Source: Gordonia bronchialis DSM 43247 (GTDB lineage: Bacteria > Actinomycetota > Actinomycetes > Mycobacteriales > Mycobacteriaceae). Taken from it: a stretch of DNA of 64,000 nucleotides. Positions 63,725 to 64,000 of the stretch are shown one piece after another (within the stretch, counting starts at the first letter, position 1; every line of letters starts with the position of its first letter). The notes under the pieces are model-generated. The model ran no database searches and was not told the origin of the DNA. It saw only the letters and a list, made by a program, of their open reading frames with translations. A program made the position numbers and the translations under genes. Location of the stretch: the NCBI RefSeq assembly GCF_000024785.1, contig NC_013441.1, forward strand, positions 3,720,001 through 3,784,000. The letters run 5' to 3'.

Positions 63725-64000
63725 TCAGTCACCGGATGGGAGAGCGGTTCGGCCAGCGGAGAAGCGAGGCTCTCGGGGGACCGCGTTGGCTCGAAATCGC
63801 AGCGGTGGCTCACCGTACTCCTCGATGGCGTGGGCGATCCAGCCTGCGGTGCGGGCGATCGTGAAGAGTGCCTCGCCTGCGGCGACCGGCATGCCGGCGA
63901 GGAAACAGAGTGCCCCGAGTGCGAAATCGATGTTGGCGATGATTCCGGTGCGACGTTCCGCGGTCCGTCGCAGAGTGTGAATGCTCGATAGCGCAGCAGA
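63725..64000 (-). CDS. citrate synthase family protein, C-terminal 91 residues (5' part beyond right edge)
   Basis: The minus strand reads GIIANIDFALGALCFLAGMP, then GEALFTIARTAGWIAHAIEE followed by YGEPPLRFR, the conserved end of citrate, methylcitrate or citrate-synthase-like enzymes. The stop is TGA at 63725-63727. The catalytic Asp near IDFALGAL is present. Whether it is a citrate synthase or the 2-methylcitrate synthase of propionyl-CoA metabolism cannot be told from this fragment. Confidence 0.82.
   Translation of the reverse strand, partial: SAALSSIHTLRRTAERRTGIIANIDFALGALCFLAGMPVAAGEALFTIARTAGWIAHAIEEYGEPPLRFRANAVPREPRFSAGRTALPSGD

Noticed and set aside
63626..63991. Plus-strand open frame at the right edge
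   Set aside because: It is antisense to the citrate synthase C terminus, which matches a known family residue by residue.

Overview
The window is about 64 kb of high-GC actinobacterial chromosome with mycolic-acid-group (Mycobacteriales) gene order. From the left edge to about 30.8 kb the order follows the Mycobacterium tuberculosis Rv3201c-Rv3226c block: adnB/adnA, a LipV-like hydrolase, an alkyltransferase-like protein, a TIGR02569 protein, moeZ, a DUF3152 protease-like protein, a TetR regulator, a DUF3107 protein, a MiaE-like ferritin-fold protein, rhlE, an Rv3212-like protein, a ParA-like ATPase, a small membrane protein, a lipid kinase, whiB1, pdtaS, a biotinyl carrier, rshA, sigH and a SRAP protein. 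A nitrate/nitrite assimilation block (narK-nirB-nirD-hemD/regulator-chelatase) is inserted near the start. The complete propane/short-alkane monooxygenase cluster at the right end has the prmABCD layout described in Gordonia sp. TY-5 and the mimABCD layout of mycobacteria. Gordonia or a close relative is therefore the best guess. The assignment rests on synteny and protein resemblance read by eye, not on a database search.

Layout. 1-6.3 kb: double-strand-break resection (AdnAB) and DNA alkyl-damage recognition. 6.3-12.7 kb: nitrate uptake and siroheme-dependent nitrite reduction, with its own siroheme-branch enzymes and a HemD-like/DNA-binding hybrid, all on the minus strand and mostly coupled by 4-base overlaps. 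12.9-25.3 kb: conserved housekeeping genes, plus an intergenic patch of inverted actinobacterial repeats at 21.4-21.7 kb. 25.3-31.2 kb: stress signalling (WhiB1 with a CRP box, PdtaS, SigH-RshA with a SigH autopromoter and an N-terminally extended SigH) and the 24-codon ribosomal protein bL37 gene. 31.3-52.6 kb: accessory metabolism and transport (Baeyer-Villiger-type monooxygenase with an alcohol dehydrogenase, ATP-grasp enzyme, five MFS transporters in the window of which one is frameshifted, MalQ, MarR/DHA2 efflux pair, LpqH-like lipoprotein, second ParA, and an ArsR system with a 36-bp perfect palindrome). 52.8-63.6 kb: prmA-prmB-prmC-prmD, amidohydrolase, DUF59-like protein, alcohol dehydrogenase, a dedicated GroEL, then an AcoR/MimR-type activator. 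A citrate-synthase-family gene runs off the right edge.

How the propane genes work together. PrmA/PrmC form the diiron hydroxylase, PrmB passes electrons from NADH through FAD and a 2Fe-2S cluster, and PrmD is the coupling protein. The alcohol dehydrogenase removes the product alcohol. The dedicated GroEL, and probably the DUF59 protein, fit roles in assembly of the hydroxylase. Signals not usually annotated here are: a CRP-like box and an inverted repeat upstream of prmA; very long perfect hairpins after prmA (15 bp) and after prmD (16-17 bp) that divide the operon; a 15-bp stem terminator after groEL; and a 14-codon leader ORF whose stop overlaps the GTG start of the activator.

Several gene starts in the window fit the leaderless pattern of Mycobacteriales, with a TAnnnT -10 hexamer 6-8 bases before the start codon: the ATL gene, TetR, parA-1, the lipid kinase, the ATP-grasp gene and arsR. 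No tRNA, rRNA, CRISPR array, insertion sequence or phage gene was recognised.
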